In this document: positions 8,360 to 16,949 of the stretch, piece after piece
Layout of the letters: the number at the start of each line of letters is the position of its first letter
Numbering within the stretch: the stretch's first letter is position 1
From: Eubacteriaceae bacterium Marseille-Q4139
GTDB taxonomy: Bacteria > Bacillota > Clostridia > Lachnospirales > Lachnospiraceae
Assembly (NCBI GenBank): GCA_018223415.1
Contig: JAGTTQ010000001.1
Coordinates: 2,901,365 to 2,965,364, forward strand
Length of the DNA stretch: 64,000 nucleotides
Direction of reading: 5' to 3'
Notes under the pieces: generated by a model
The model's input: the letters and a program-made list of their open reading frames with translations, nothing else
Database searches by the model: none
What the model was told of the DNA's origin: nothing
Position numbers and translations under genes: made by a program

Positions 8360-10069
8360 TTACACCGCGATTTGCGCTGGGGCGTAGCTGACTGCTACGC
8401 CTTTTCTTGTCCGCATGGTAATATCGGCCTCCGGGATTTTCCGGCGATCCGGCACGTCAAACACGCCGATGCAGTTATAGTGGATGACCACGCGCTGGGT
8501 GGTAACGCCGTCCTGCTTTTCCGCGTGATACACGTCAATGTGGTCAATCAGCTCCGCCACCATGCGCTGGGTGATTGCCGTGGCGTTGGTGTAGCGCCGG
8601 ACAGCTTCAAGAAAATGGTCAATGTCCATCCGCTTGCCCTCCGACTTTTTTAGCTCCAGCCGCAGGGCTTTGATCTTCTTGGTATTCTCACCCTGCTCCT
8701 GCTCGTACCGCTTGGACATTTTGGAAAACCGGGCGTCATCGATCTTTCCGGCAACATTGTCCTCATAGAGCCGTTCAAAAAGCACATCCAACTCCTTGTC
8801 CCGCGCCAGCAGCCCATCCAACTCCCGCTGTTTCCGCGCCCGGTCATTTTCCGCGACCTTTGCGGAGCGGCCCATCATAGCCTTAATAAAATCGCCCTCA
8901 TACTCGTTGGCAAAAGCGGCCAGACGGTTGATCTCGTACAGCACCACCCGCTCCAAAAAATCCAGCCGGATATAGTGGGTTTTGGAGCATTTGCGAAGTC
9001 CGGAGTTGTGGTTTTGACAGCTAAAAAACTTGATGTCGTGATTGCTCTGGTTAAAGTGGAAATTGAGATTGCCGCCACATTCCGGGCATTTCAGCAAGCC
9101 GGAGAACGGGCTGGGTTCCTGAGTGACGGTGGGCCGCTTGCGGCGGATGCCCTTTTTCATGCTCTGCACCTTTTCCCAAGTGGCCCGGTCAATGATGGCC
9201 TCGTGGACGTTTAGAAAGATCGCCCGGTTTTCCTCCGGGTTTTCGATGCGCCGTTTCATTTTGTACGACTTGGAGTAGGATTTGAAATTGATCACATCGC
9301 CGCAGTATTCCTGCAAGGTGAGAATTTTCTTGATGGTGGTATGGCCCCATTTGGTAGGTTCCACGGTGCTTTTGGAGCCGCCCCGGTTTGTTCCCTTGCT
9401 CCGCCAGTAGTAGGTGGGATTGAGGACACCATCCTGCTCCAGCGCGGCGGCGGTTTCCGCCAGTCCATAGCCGTCCAACGCCATCTGGTAAATTCGGCGT
9501 ACCACAGAAGCGGCATCCGGGTCAATCACCCAAAACCGGGGATCGTCCGGGTTCTTGATGTAGCCATAAGGCGGCGGCGACAGTGGGATGCCGGAATTGC
9601 CTTTCATTTTGTTGACGATCCGGCGCTTCTTGGAAATATCCTTTGCATACCACTCATTCATAATGTTTCGGAATGGGGTAAATTCATTTTCACCCTCGTC
9701 GCTGTCCACACCGTCCGCCACAGCTACCAGCCGCACATCATGCTGGGGGAAAAACTCCTCAGTGAGCTTGCCGACCTCTATGTAGTTCCGGCCCAGCCGG
9801 GAGAGGTCTTTGACAAACACCGCCGAAATATACCCGGCCTCAATCGCCGTCAGCATTTTCTGGAAGTCCTTGCGCTTCATAGTAGTCCCGGTGATCCCAT
9901 CATCCACGAAAAAGATCGTGTCCGTATAGCCCTTTTCTTTGGCGGCCTTTTGAAGTATCTTCTTCTGATTGCTGATGCTGTTGGACTCCGTATCCATGTT
10001 ATCATCTCGGCTCAGGCGGCAATACAGAGCGGCTGTGCCGATTGCGTGGTTCTTGCTTGACTGTTTCAA
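8360..10069 (-). CDS. Large serine recombinase (ICE integrase)
   Basis: A 569-residue large serine integrase likely to excise and integrate the conjugative element. The catalytic N-terminus includes AALYCRLSRDD (nucleophile Ser) and the VKDLSRLGRNY helix. The recombinase domain (about 170-290) contains the motif PPYGYIKNP. A zinc ribbon follows with CPECGG and later cysteines. A long coiled-coil segment lies at about 390-480. The chosen start is TTG at 10069, six bases after AAAGGAGG; an upstream in-frame TTG at 10093 lies before the ribosome site. It is driven by the promoter at 10117-10145. Its position at the left end of the element fits an integrase gene next to an attachment site. Confidence 0.92.
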   Translation of the reverse strand: MKQSSKNHAIGTAALYCRLSRDDNMDTESNSISNQKKILQKAAKEKGYTDTIFFVDDGITGTTMKRKDFQKMLTAIEAGYISAVFVKDLSRLGRNYIEVGKLTEEFFPQHDVRLVAVADGVDSDEGENEFTPFRNIMNEWYAKDISKKRRIVNKMKGNSGIPLSPPPYGYIKNPDDPRFWVIDPDAASVVRRIYQMALDGYGLAETAAALEQDGVLNPTYYWRSKGTNRGGSKSTVEPTKWGHTTIKKILTLQEYCGDVINFKSYSKSYKMKRRIENPEENRAIFLNVHEAIIDRATWEKVQSMKKGIRRKRPTVTQEPSPFSGLLKCPECGGNLNFHFNQSNHDIKFFSCQNHNSGLRKCSKTHYIRLDFLERVVLYEINRLAAFANEYEGDFIKAMMGRSAKVAENDRARKQRELDGLLARDKELDVLFERLYEDNVAGKIDDARFSKMSKRYEQEQGENTKKIKALRLELKKSEGKRMDIDHFLEAVRRYTNATAITQRMVAELIDHIDVYHAEKQDGVTTQRVVIHYNCIGVFDVPDRRKIPEADITMRTRKGVAVSYAPAQIAV

Positions 10070-10116
10070 AACGTCCTCCTTTCCAGCCGTCAAGCAAGAG
10101 GTTTTATCCTATTTAT

Positions 10117-10145
10117 ATTATACCTCTGCCAACGGCCCATGTTAA
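10117..10145 (-). promoter_or_regulatory. Promoter of the recombinase operon
   Basis: On the minus strand, TTAACA (10140-10145) and TATAAT (10117-10122) are 17 bp apart. The spacer contains the motif GGCCGTTGGCAGAGG, which recurs with one extra base upstream of parB (33119-33134), a possible shared operator. Confidence 0.75.
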
Positions 10146-10161
10146 GGATGCCTCGGAACGG

Positions 10162-10305
10162 TTAGGCTGACTCCAGATCGGCCAGCATGAGTTTTAAGAG
10201 AATATCCCGCATCGACTCGCCGTTTTCTTTATAAACAGGTGTGACAATAAATTTGATTTTATCCACCTGATAGATATATTCCTCTCTTTTCTTGGTATCT
10301 GCCAC
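10162..10305 (-). CDS. Small TnpW-like transposon protein
   Basis: A 47-residue protein, MADTKKREEYIYQVDKI at the start and ILLKLMLADLESA at the end, initiated at GTG 10305 after GGAGGGTGCC. Length, pattern (a YxVxxIKFIVTPVYKE strand pair followed by a short helix) and location just upstream of the recombinase promoter resemble TnpW-type small proteins of clostridial transposons. Function unknown; a recombination-directionality or regulatory role is inference. Confidence 0.6.
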   Translation of the reverse strand: MADTKKREEYIYQVDKIKFIVTPVYKENGESMRDILLKLMLADLESA

Positions 10306-10947
10306 GGCACCCTCCTTTTCCGTGATTGCTTACTCGATCATGTGTCCCCGCTGTCCCGTGGGGAAACGTCAAAGGACGGCGAATGACCGCCGCCCTTTGA
10401 CCTTCCCCCACCTCTGGCCTGGATGGCCAGAAGTGGAGGCGGTGCTATTCCATTTCGATCTGCAAACACAGGGAGCCGCCCCACCGGGCTAATTTGAGCT
10501 GTCGCAAGACAGAAAGGCCCCGGTGCAAGCGGTCCCCCGCGTTTTGTGTTCGTGTGCGCCGTATTTGCCACGCATCCCCGGCGCGGGGAGTATTCCAGGC
10601 CGCCGATGGCTTCGGCTGCATAGCCCCGCTATACCGTTACACCCCATCAGGGCGGCGCATACGGCAGGGACTCCCCCTCAAGTCTGCGGGAGGGCGTGAG
10701 CAAGTTTCATTATCCCCCGCGCTGTCATCGCGCCCAGCTTGCCGGGGCCGGGTTAAAGTCAGCGTTGATCGCTCGGCCAGCTTGTCCATCACCTCCTGAA
10801 GCTGGCTGTCCTGGCGGCGCACCTTACGTCGCTATTCACGCGGGTTTTGTGCCTGAAATACTGTCTATTCAGTTGTCACAGTTCAGAAGAAAGGGCTTGT
10901 ACCTCTTTCTAATAACCGTGACTTTTTCCGGAGTAAACCGCAGGTGT
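10306..10947. other. 640-bp region without a convincing gene
   Basis: GC-rich. It contains one of the 19-bp palindromes (10413-10431) and a longer hairpin built from GTCAAAGG and CCTTTGAC around 10368-10401. A short minus-strand frame starting near 10791 behind AGGAGGTG reads MDKLAERSTLTLTRPRQ, but it loses plausible composition after some 20 codons and is treated as a remnant. No RNA gene is recognised. Confidence 0.4.
10413..10431. repeat. 19-bp palindrome, copy 1 of 11
   Basis: The consensus of the family is TCTGGYCA-N3-TGGCCAGA; this copy has TCTGGCCT in the left arm (one mismatch) and spacer GGA. It lies in the gap downstream of the sigma-like gene. Confidence 0.8.
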
Positions 10948-11370
10948 TTATAAGCTGTTTTTCAAAATTTCCCGGAGCACATTCAGCCCCCGGCAGATGC
11001 TGTCCCGGATAGCACTCTCGGCCACACCCTCGGCCCGCGCAAGCTCCGCCTTGCTGATACCGAGTATGTAATGGGCATACACCCGGCGGCCCTGTTTTTC
11101 CGGGAGAGAGGCCAGGGCGGCATACAGGGCCTCGATCTCCTCCTTTTCCTCGTAGAGTTCAGCGGGGGACGGAGCAACGCGCACCGCGCTGTGCTCAATG
11201 CAATCCCCCCGATCCAGGGAATACTGCGCTTTGTAGCGGTACATACGGCGGCGGGCGCTGGCCTCCCGGCGGGCGGCGGCACTCATAGCCTCCACCACGT
11301 CCTCGGAAACTTCCACCAGCAGATCGGAATGATAAAACGGGTACACGTCCCGCAGATTGATGATCGCCAT
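10948..11370 (-). CDS. Sigma-70-like (region 4) factor of the conjugative element
   Basis: A 140-residue protein with a C-terminal sigma-70 region-4-type helix-turn-helix: LASLPEKQGRRVYAHYILG followed by SKAELARAEGVAESAIRDSI. The N-terminal half is charged and lacks a clear region 2. Proteins of this type are standard in Tn1549/CTn-family elements, where they are thought to regulate element genes. The ATG at 11370 follows GGAGG; longer in-frame extensions to 11466 run through a palindrome and lack a ribosome site. Its targets are not known. Confidence 0.8.
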   Translation of the reverse strand: MAIINLRDVYPFYHSDLLVEVSEDVVEAMSAAARREASARRRMYRYKAQYSLDRGDCIEHSAVRVAPSPAELYEEKEEIEALYAALASLPEKQGRRVYAHYILGISKAELARAEGVAESAIRDSICRGLNVLREILKNSL

Positions 11371-11467
11371 TGAGAAATCCTCCATTTCGATGTTCAACGG
11401 TTGACGGGTTGAATGGATCGAAATGGAGAGTGGCGGAGATCGGCACCCAGGGGAGCCGCCCCGCACC

Positions 11468-11486
11468 TCTGGCCACGATGGCCAGA
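11468..11486. repeat. 19-bp palindrome, copy 2 of 11
   Basis: TCTGGCCA-CGA-TGGCCAGA, perfect arms, between the sigma-like gene and the cargo boundary. Confidence 0.85.
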
Positions 11487-11731
11487 AGCCAGATAAACAA
11501 AATGCGCTTGCGCGGCACAGAGCCGAACAAGCGCATGAAACGACATATTCACTTAGATACTGCCAAATTTCATGTGCGCCGCCAGAATGTTCCCTTTGAG
11601 CGGACGGGCTTTTTTTGACAGGTTAGGGGGATGGAAAATGAATAAGGACACGGCGATACCTCCCGGACACCGCCGTATCCTTAAAAAAGGGCGACTTTAT
11701 CACACCCCCCGTATTCTCATTTTTTGAAAAG

Positions 11732-11771
11732 AAAACGGCGGCTTGAATTATTTATTTCAAACCGCCGTTTT
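11732..11771 (-). terminator. Terminator of the ABC exporter operon
   Basis: AAAACGGCGG and CCGCCGTTTT form a 10-bp stem extended by TTGAA/TTCAA pairing. On the minus strand it is followed by CTTTTC. The symmetry could allow bidirectional termination. Confidence 0.75.
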
Positions 11772-11828
11772 CGGCCTCGATATTGCCGTTTTTACAACGG
11801 TTTCGCTGTGATTGCGCTAATCGTTACC

Positions 11829-12572
11829 TCACTCCCATTTGAAACACTTAATTGCAACACCAGAACAGATGATAGTGACGGCCAGCATAACGAGAACAGG
11901 GAGCCACACATTTGAAAGCGGTGTTCCTAAAAAGGCAGCTTTCATAAGTTGGATACCCTGTGTCATCGGGAAAAACTGCACAACAGTTTGCATCCCCTTT
12001 GGCATTACTTCAAAAGGCAGGGTAGCTCCGGAGAATATAAGCATAGGGAAATATAGGATACAGGCAATTACACTTGCGGTTTTGGCATTTTTAGCAATTC
12101 CCCCGACCATCATTCCGATACTTAAAGTGGAAACCATAGTCAAGGACCAACTCCCGATAAATGTAAGCCACGATCCATGTACTTCAACTTTCCAAAAAAG
12201 CATAGCCACAGGAATTATCGTGGCGAGGGAAATAACGGAGTAAATAACATAAATCAAAAATTCCACAATTAACAACATAACCGGACTGATTGGTGTTACC
12301 TTGAACCGTTTCAGTATTTTTCTTTCACGATATTCTGATACCACCAAAGGCAGGCCCATCAGCCCGCCAGCGCAGATGGAAATGGTACAGAGCGCACCGA
12401 TGGATTGCTCCAAAAACGTAAATTCAGCTCCTTCAGTCGCTGGTCTTGTTCCATACAGAAAGCCAAGAATAATCAGCACTATTAAAGGTAATATCACGGC
12501 AAAGATTACCATGTTCATGTTTCGGATATTCAACTTCAGCTCATTTTTTAAGAGCACAGCAAAAGACCTCAT
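11829..12572 (-). CDS. ABC-2 type exporter permease
   Basis: A 247-residue integral membrane protein with six predicted hydrophobic segments in the ABC-2 arrangement: an N-terminal anchor (FAVILPLIVLIILGFL), a cytoplasmic loop with SEYRERKILKRFKVTPIS, then four further segments and a C-terminal one. It would form the membrane part of a drug, peptide or lipid exporter. The start overlaps the ATPase stop by four bases (ATGA), a translational-coupling arrangement. AT-rich composition sets it apart from the element backbone. The substrate cannot be read from sequence; antibiotic or bacteriocin export is the usual role of such cargo (inference). Confidence 0.88.
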   Translation of the reverse strand: MRSFAVLLKNELKLNIRNMNMVIFAVILPLIVLIILGFLYGTRPATEGAEFTFLEQSIGALCTISICAGGLMGLPLVVSEYRERKILKRFKVTPISPVMLLIVEFLIYVIYSVISLATIIPVAMLFWKVEVHGSWLTFIGSWSLTMVSTLSIGMMVGGIAKNAKTASVIACILYFPMLIFSGATLPFEVMPKGMQTVVQFFPMTQGIQLMKAAFLGTPLSNVWLPVLVMLAVTIICSGVAIKCFKWE

Positions 12573-13294
12573 TCCGCATCGACCTCCTCACCAGCAAGTG
12601 CTAAATATGCATCCTCAAATTTTTCGCAACCGCTCTTTTTTATGGCCTGCATAATCGTCCCATAGAACGCAATTTGTCCCTTTTTGAGAATACAAATCTC
12701 GTCACACAGAGCCTCAACTTCGTCCATAAAGTGCGAAGTTAGAAAAATTGTCATTCCTTGCTTTTTTAGTCCTTCGAGGATTTTCCAAACATCACGCCGG
12801 GCCTTTGTGTCAAGACCGGTGGTCAATTCATCCAGAAAAACAACCTGCGGATTGGGGATTAAAGCAAGTACAATAAAAAGCCGCTGGCGTTCTCCACCCG
12901 ATAGACTTTTGACTGCTGAATTTGTTTTGTTCACAAGTCCGAACTGCGTACACAGCTTTTTCCAGTCGGCTGGGGTCTTATATAGACAAGCGGTTTCTTC
13001 GCATAGCTCCGACACTTTAATCTCCGGCTGATAATCACACTCTTGAAATTGAACACCAACCTTTTGGAACAGACGGCGTCTGTCCTTTTGGGGGTCAAGA
13101 GAGAGAATAGTCATTTCACCGCTGTCAGCTTTCTTTGTTCCTAAAATGCACTCAATCGTTGTGCTTTTTCCTGCTCCATTTGCCCCCAGCAGGCCGAACA
13201 CCGTACCTGCCTTTACCGATAGACTCACATGATCTACCGCTGGGAGTTGACCATAGGCTTTTGTCAGCCCCCGCACTTGGATAATTGTTTCCAT
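12569..13294 (-). CDS. ABC exporter ATP-binding subunit
   Basis: A 241-residue ATPase with Walker A GANGAGKST, signature LSGGERQR, Walker B VVFLDELTTGLD and the H-loop LTSHF. It powers the ABC-2 permease encoded directly downstream. The ATG at 13294 follows GGAGGTATCGCT at good spacing; a GTG start 39 bases upstream is less likely. It lies downstream of a MerR gene on the same strand, separated by a small hairpin that might attenuate read-through. Confidence 0.92.
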   Translation of the reverse strand: METIIQVRGLTKAYGQLPAVDHVSLSVKAGTVFGLLGANGAGKSTTIECILGTKKADSGEMTILSLDPQKDRRRLFQKVGVQFQECDYQPEIKVSELCEETACLYKTPADWKKLCTQFGLVNKTNSAVKSLSGGERQRLFIVLALIPNPQVVFLDELTTGLDTKARRDVWKILEGLKKQGMTIFLTSHFMDEVEALCDEICILKKGQIAFYGTIMQAIKKSGCEKFEDAYLALAGEEVDAE

Positions 13295-13328
13295 AGCGAT
13301 ACCTCCTTCATTTTGATAGCAAAAGAAT

Positions 13329-13352
13329 ACCACCAGCCCAAAGACTGGTGGT
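13329..13352 (-). promoter_or_regulatory. Hairpin between the MerR gene and the exporter genes
   Basis: ACCACCAG and CTGGTGGT form an 8-bp perfect inverted repeat followed on the minus strand by ATTCTTTT. It may be a weak terminator or attenuator that sets exporter expression relative to the regulator. Confidence 0.5.
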
Positions 13353-13365
13353 AAAGTGGAGGGTT

Positions 13366-14106
13366 TTAATAATTTTCCTTCATTTCTTGTAACATTCCCA
13401 TGATTTTCTTTGCGTTATATTCCGCCGCCGCCAAAGATATGATTAGCCGGTCACAAACCGAAATAATATCCTCTGACTGTTGGGGTGTATTCAATGCGGC
13501 TTTAATATCCACATCTGGATTTTTAGATAGCTGGCGGAGCATCCTCAAAATGGCCTCCAAAGAATATTTGGCACAGCGGAGAGAACGGATAATTTTCAAT
13601 CGTTTTATATCTTCATCTGTATAAACACGGTAGCCATTTTCTTTGCGCTTAACCGTGAGCAATCCATTCATTTCCCAATTTCTCAAGGTGTCCATTGAAA
13701 TATCCAGATATTCTGATACTTCTTTCCGTTTCATAGAAAACCGATGTACATCCGTTTCCCCGGAAAGAATATCTTGAACAATTTGGATTGCCTCTTCCGC
13801 ATTGTGGCGCTCGACCGAAAGCCCATCCAGATATTCCTGCGTAAGCGCAATAGCCTGCTCAAAATTTTTGCTTGCAGAGAGTTTAACCACGGATACAATT
13901 TTCTTTCTCAACCCGCTTTGGAGCACTTCAATTTGAAATGCTGTTCGGGCAAGTATAAACTGCTGAATATGAAACGTAGTAAAAATCCGATAACCATTTG
14001 TTTGTCGCTCTGGTTTTGGAATAAGCCCCAGTTTCTCATAAAGACGTACTGTATTGGGGTGAATACCGATAGCAGTAGCGATCTCAGTTGTTCTATATGT
14101 TTCCAA
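13366..14106 (-). CDS. MerR family regulator with two helix-turn-helix domains
   Basis: About 246 residues. The N-terminal MerR winged helix (TTEIATAIGIHPNTVRLYEKLG, shown here in two parts: TTEIATAIGIHP and NTVRLYEKLG) is followed by helical linkers, and a second MerR-type helix-turn-helix occurs at about residues 125-180 (VSEYLDISMDTLRNWEMNGL). A double MerR domain is unusual but known in regulators of multidrug exporters. A GTG at 14115 is inside the ribosome site, so the TTG at 14106 is preferred. It is transcribed toward the ABC genes and probably activates them on ligand binding; its own promoter has the diagnostic 19-bp spacer. Confidence 0.85.
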   Translation of the reverse strand: METYRTTEIATAIGIHPNTVRLYEKLGLIPKPERQTNGYRIFTTFHIQQFILARTAFQIEVLQSGLRKKIVSVVKLSASKNFEQAIALTQEYLDGLSVERHNAEEAIQIVQDILSGETDVHRFSMKRKEVSEYLDISMDTLRNWEMNGLLTVKRKENGYRVYTDEDIKRLKIIRSLRCAKYSLEAILRMLRQLSKNPDVDIKAALNTPQQSEDIISVCDRLIISLAAAEYNAKKIMGMLQEMKENY

Positions 14107-14127
14107 GCCAATCACCTCCTATTATTA

Positions 14128-14158
14128 ACTATACCTCTAACAAAAAGTCTGGTGTTAA
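14128..14158 (-). promoter_or_regulatory. MerR-type promoter with 19-bp spacer
   Basis: On the minus strand TTAACA and TATAGT are separated by 19 bp, the over-long spacing that MerR activators correct by twisting DNA. The TAACA and TGTTA half-sites within it form a dyad. This implies autoregulation of the MerR-exporter operon. Confidence 0.75.
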
Positions 14159-14290
14159 AGTATAGGGTTATATTATATCAGGGCATAAAAATTCACGCAA
14201 GGATGACATGAAGTTAAACAGTCAGTTGAATGAAATATGCAATCGTTCAAATACTAATACCCGAAATGTAAAATGACATTGGGTGATGTT

Positions 14291-14650
14291 ATGAAGTTTG
14301 AACGAGACGAACGACGATTTGATTTTCACGATATAGGGCTCGCCATCAAGCGGGCGCGGGAGGCCAGCGGGATGACGCAGGAGCAACTGGCTTATATTGT
14401 TGACCGTTCTCCACGCACTATCATGTATAATGAGAATGACGGCCAGCACCCCAGCCTCAACACCTTTTATCAGATGGTGACAATGTTTGACATATCGGTG
14501 GATCAGTATTTTTATCCGTCCAAAAATAACGGGAGTGAGTGCAGAAAGCGGATTGACGCCATGCTGGGTTCCCTGGACGAAAAAGAATTGAAAATCGTGG
14601 AGGCCACCATCCAGGCGATGAAAGTGGCCAAAGAAACGGAGGATGCGTAA
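14291..14650 (+). CDS. XRE family helix-turn-helix regulator
   Basis: A 119-residue regulator. Residues 12-70 form a Cro/CI-type helix-turn-helix (IKRAREASGMTQEQLAYIVD and RSPRTIMYNE), followed by a C-terminal helical tail with EKELKIVEATIQAMK. Near-identical proteins are a regular part of Tn1549-like elements, where they probably repress transfer genes. The start at 14291 fits the conserved N-terminus MKFERDERRFDF; the ribosome site is weak. It is on the opposite strand to the relaxase and sits between the exporter cargo and the transfer genes. Confidence 0.85.
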   Translation: MKFERDERRFDFHDIGLAIKRAREASGMTQEQLAYIVDRSPRTIMYNENDGQHPSLNTFYQMVTMFDISVDQYFYPSKNNGSECRKRIDAMLGSLDEKELKIVEATIQAMKVAKETEDA

Positions 14651-14674
14651 AGAAAGCGCGGCCTCCGTTTTTTT
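14634..14674 (+). terminator. Rho-independent terminator after the XRE gene
   Basis: AACGGAGG pairs with CCTCCGTT followed by seven T residues; the hairpin overlaps the last codons of the gene. Confidence 0.8.
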
Positions 14675-14783
14675 GCAGAGTTTTGGGGAAGCGCACAAAC
14701 GGCAAGCAGGGCAAGTGTATTGACACTTGCTATTTTTGCGTTGCAAAAATGCTTGTTGGGGTGCCCCCAAACCCGCTGGCGCT

Positions 14784-14802
14784 TCTGGCCACACTGGCCA
14801 GA
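14784..14802. repeat. 19-bp palindrome, copy 3 of 11
   Basis: TCTGGCCA-CAC-TGGCCAGA, extended to a 10-bp perfect stem (14782-14804), just downstream of the relaxase gene. Confidence 0.9.
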
Positions 14803-14828
14803 AGATACCCTTGTCAGCGGCCCCGGCG

Positions 14829-16256
14829 CTACCGCTCCTGGGCCTTATTTTCCCGCCCGTCCGTCAGGCCGAGTAGGTGATCCACGTTGCCCTTGACGGC
14901 CACCAGCTCCCGCATCTGCCGCTGGGCTTCCCGGTACTCGGCATAAAGGGCTTTCTTCCTCCCGGCCAGCTCCCGGCGGGATTTTTTGAGCACGTCCATT
15001 TTGGGGAGCTTCGCCCCGCCCAGGATGTCGCTCATGGAAGCCTTGGCCGCCCGGTAGGTGACAAGCTCGGCCTCATGCTCGACCAGATACTTCCCGCTGT
15101 ACCGGGCCGCCTTGTAGCCGTCAAACACGGGCCGCGTCCTGGCGTAGTCCACCACGGCGGCCATGAGATCGGTGGTTCTGGAGAGCTGGGCCTCGGTGGC
15201 CTGGATTTCCCCGGCCAGCGTGTGGAACCGCTCCACCGCCCCAGCGGTCTGCGCGGCCAGCTCGTCATAGTCGGTCAGTCCATGCTCCATGAGATATTGG
15301 AGGGCGGCGGCCATCTGCTTGAGGTTGTAGACCTTGGCCCACCGCTCATAGGCTGGGCCTTTTCCCTGGCGCATTTTCTCTTGAATGTCAATCAGCAGAT
15401 TGACACGGCGGAGGGCCGGACGGGGCCGCACAGGATCAGCGGCGCGAACAGGGGCCTTGCCGTCAATGACGGCCCGCACGTCCTCCGGGCCGTAACCGTC
15501 CCCCAGGGTGGAGGCCCGGAACCGGGCCGCCCGGTCATGGCCGGGGATGCGAAACGAGATCACGCCGCCCCGCCCACGCACCACCTGAACGCCCGCCGCC
15601 TCCATGCGGCAGAGAAAATCATCCAGATCGGCGGGCCGCTCCGAGAGGGCCGCATCGATGGCTTGCCGCACTTGCTCCTTTTGCGAGGGCGGGCGATCCC
15701 CGCCCAGCCACTGGCCATAATGGAGAAAGCGGCCCTTGCTGTGGAGCTTGGGATGCTCGATCACGGACAGGGCGTGTTCCAGGCATACCCGGTCGGAGAG
15801 CCGCCGCAGGGCCGCCGCCGATCTGAAAAAATCCCGGAATTTCCCGGTACAGTCCAGGGCCGTGGAATTGTAGTAAATATGGTTGTGGATGTGCTGGCGG
15901 TCTGTGTGGGTGGCAACGAAAAAGGCGTGTCTGCCCTTTGTCCAGCGCAGGGCCGTTTCATAGCCCACCCGGTTTGCCTCCTCCGGGGTGATCTCCCCCG
16001 GCTTAAAGGACTGGCGGATCTGATAGCAGAGCACATCCGCATCCCGCTTCTGCTCCCGGCCCGTGACAGCCTTGTACTTGGCCTTTGTCAGAAGAAACTC
16101 GGCGTCGGCTGTGCGGTAGTCGCACTCATAGCAGGAGATCAGCTCGCCGCCCTGGGTCTTGTCCGGGTTCTGCCCGTAGTCAAAGCGGCCTTTGAGGGAC
16201 TGCGCGATGGTTTCCCCCTTGCTGATGTGGTGGGTAATCAGGCATGTTGTGGCCGT
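14829..16256 (-). CDS. Relaxase of the Tn1549-like element (start codon appears to be ACG)
   Basis: A relaxase/mobilization nuclease of about 475 residues that nicks oriT and pilots the strand into the recipient. The metal-binding histidine cluster HTDRQHIHNHI is at about residue 120; an N-terminal TCLITHHISKG and a region with RFDYGQNPDKTQGG precede it. The C-terminal half is helical (coiled-coil patches around 340-460). The family N-terminus begins at ATTCLITHH, and the ribosome site AAAGGGGGG lies at correct distance, but the codon at the expected start (16254-16256) reads ACG, not ATG. An ATG at 16340 is in frame but has no ribosome site and reads through the palindrome at 16311. The true start is therefore uncertain. 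Confidence 0.85.
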   Translation of the reverse strand, partial: TATTCLITHHISKGETIAQSLKGRFDYGQNPDKTQGGELISCYECDYRTADAEFLLTKAKYKAVTGREQKRDADVLCYQIRQSFKPGEITPEEANRVGYETALRWTKGRHAFFVATHTDRQHIHNHIYYNSTALDCTGKFRDFFRSAAALRRLSDRVCLEHALSVIEHPKLHSKGRFLHYGQWLGGDRPPSQKEQVRQAIDAALSERPADLDDFLCRMEAAGVQVVRGRGGVISFRIPGHDRAARFRASTLGDGYGPEDVRAVIDGKAPVRAADPVRPRPALRRVNLLIDIQEKMRQGKGPAYERWAKVYNLKQMAAALQYLMEHGLTDYDELAAQTAGAVERFHTLAGEIQATEAQLSRTTDLMAAVVDYARTRPVFDGYKAARYSGKYLVEHEAELVTYRAAKASMSDILGGAKLPKMDVLKKSRRELAGRKKALYAEYREAQRQMRELVAVKGNVDHLLGLTDGRENKAQER

Positions 16257-16310
16257 GGGTGTCCCCCCTTTCTGTAAGAAAGGCGGCGGCCCAAACAGCC
16301 GCCGCCCGCT

Positions 16311-16329
16311 TCTGGCCACACTGGCCAGA
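16311..16329. repeat. 19-bp palindrome, copy 4 of 11
   Basis: TCTGGCCA-CAC-TGGCCAGA, 55 bp upstream of the relaxase start, at the border with the TIR cargo. Confidence 0.9.
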
Positions 16330-16381
16330 GGTAAGTACATTGGAAAGAAATTTTATTTAGTGGAGATAATGTCGTTTCTGC

Positions 16382-16410
16382 TGGACAATTTTTATACCTG
16401 GATATATAAT
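16382..16410 (+). promoter_or_regulatory. Promoter of the TIR/membrane-protein operon
   Basis: TGGACA (one mismatch to consensus) and TATAAT are 17 bp apart. The predicted start at about 16417 leaves a 40-base leader with AAAGGTGG before the ATG at 16458. Confidence 0.75.
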
Positions 16411-16457
16411 TTTTAGTAGACAGTTTTTCTGAAAAATTACCGAAAGGTGGACTTCAA

Positions 16458-16949
16458 ATGGCAAGGCGAGTGTTTTTTAGTTTCCATTATGATAACGACA
16501 TCAACCGCTCTATGACAGTTCGAAATAGTTGGGTTACTCAAGGGAAAGAAGCGGCGGGTTTTATTGATAAGGCTGAATTTGAAAAAGTCAAGAGGCAAGG
16601 GGATCAGGCTATACGCAATTGGATTGATAAACAGCTTGAGGGCACATCTGTAACTGTTGTGTTAATCGGATCTGATACATTAAATAGGCCCTTTGTCCAG
16701 TATGAAATTTGTCAAAGCTTGCAACGCAACAATGGAATAATAGGTGTGCATATTCACAACATCCGGGATATGCTAACATCAAGAACTTGCACTAAAGGCG
16801 TCACTCATACAATTATTGGACGATATTCTGATGGGCACCCTGCATATTTTGATGAAGTCTGCGATGGAATTTATGACTATACTATGCAAAACGGGTATAA
16901 TAATTTAGGCATATGGATTGAAATGGCCGCCCTAAAGCATGGAAGATAG
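16458..16949 (+). CDS. TIR-like domain protein (ThsB-like)
   Basis: A 163-residue protein consisting of one TIR-like (DUF1863/ThsB-type) domain: ARRVFFSFHYDNDI is the first strand and loop, VTVVLIGSDTLNRPFV the central strand, and the family's catalytic-position Glu is in VQYEICQS (about residue 85). IIGVHIHNI is the following strand. In Thoeris systems such proteins sense phage infection and make a nucleotide signal that activates an effector. Here the gene overlaps a membrane-protein gene by 11 bases, and no classical ThsA gene is present, so the pair may be a variant with a membrane effector (inference). It is AT-rich, on the opposite strand to the ICE backbone, and has its own promoter and terminator. 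Confidence 0.85.
   Translation: MARRVFFSFHYDNDINRSMTVRNSWVTQGKEAAGFIDKAEFEKVKRQGDQAIRNWIDKQLEGTSVTVVLIGSDTLNRPFVQYEICQSLQRNNGIIGVHIHNIRDMLTSRTCTKGVTHTIIGRYSDGHPAYFDEVCDGIYDYTMQNGYNNLGIWIEMAALKHGR

Larger units (their letters stand above)
11371..11828. other. Intergenic region with several inverted repeats
   Basis: No supported gene. It contains palindrome copy 2 (11468-11486), a 9-bp inverted repeat ATGCGCTTG / CAAGCGCAT (11502-11536), an imperfect hairpin around 11643-11690 (AAGGACACGGCG with CGCCGTATCCTT), and the exporter terminator at 11732-11771. It marks the boundary between the GC-rich backbone and the AT-rich exporter cargo. Confidence 0.5.

Noticed and set aside
10637..10822. Small minus-strand frame with DSQLQEVMDKLAERS
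   Set aside because: Only its first part looks protein-like; it may be a fragment of a lost gene, so it is mentioned in the region entry but not called.
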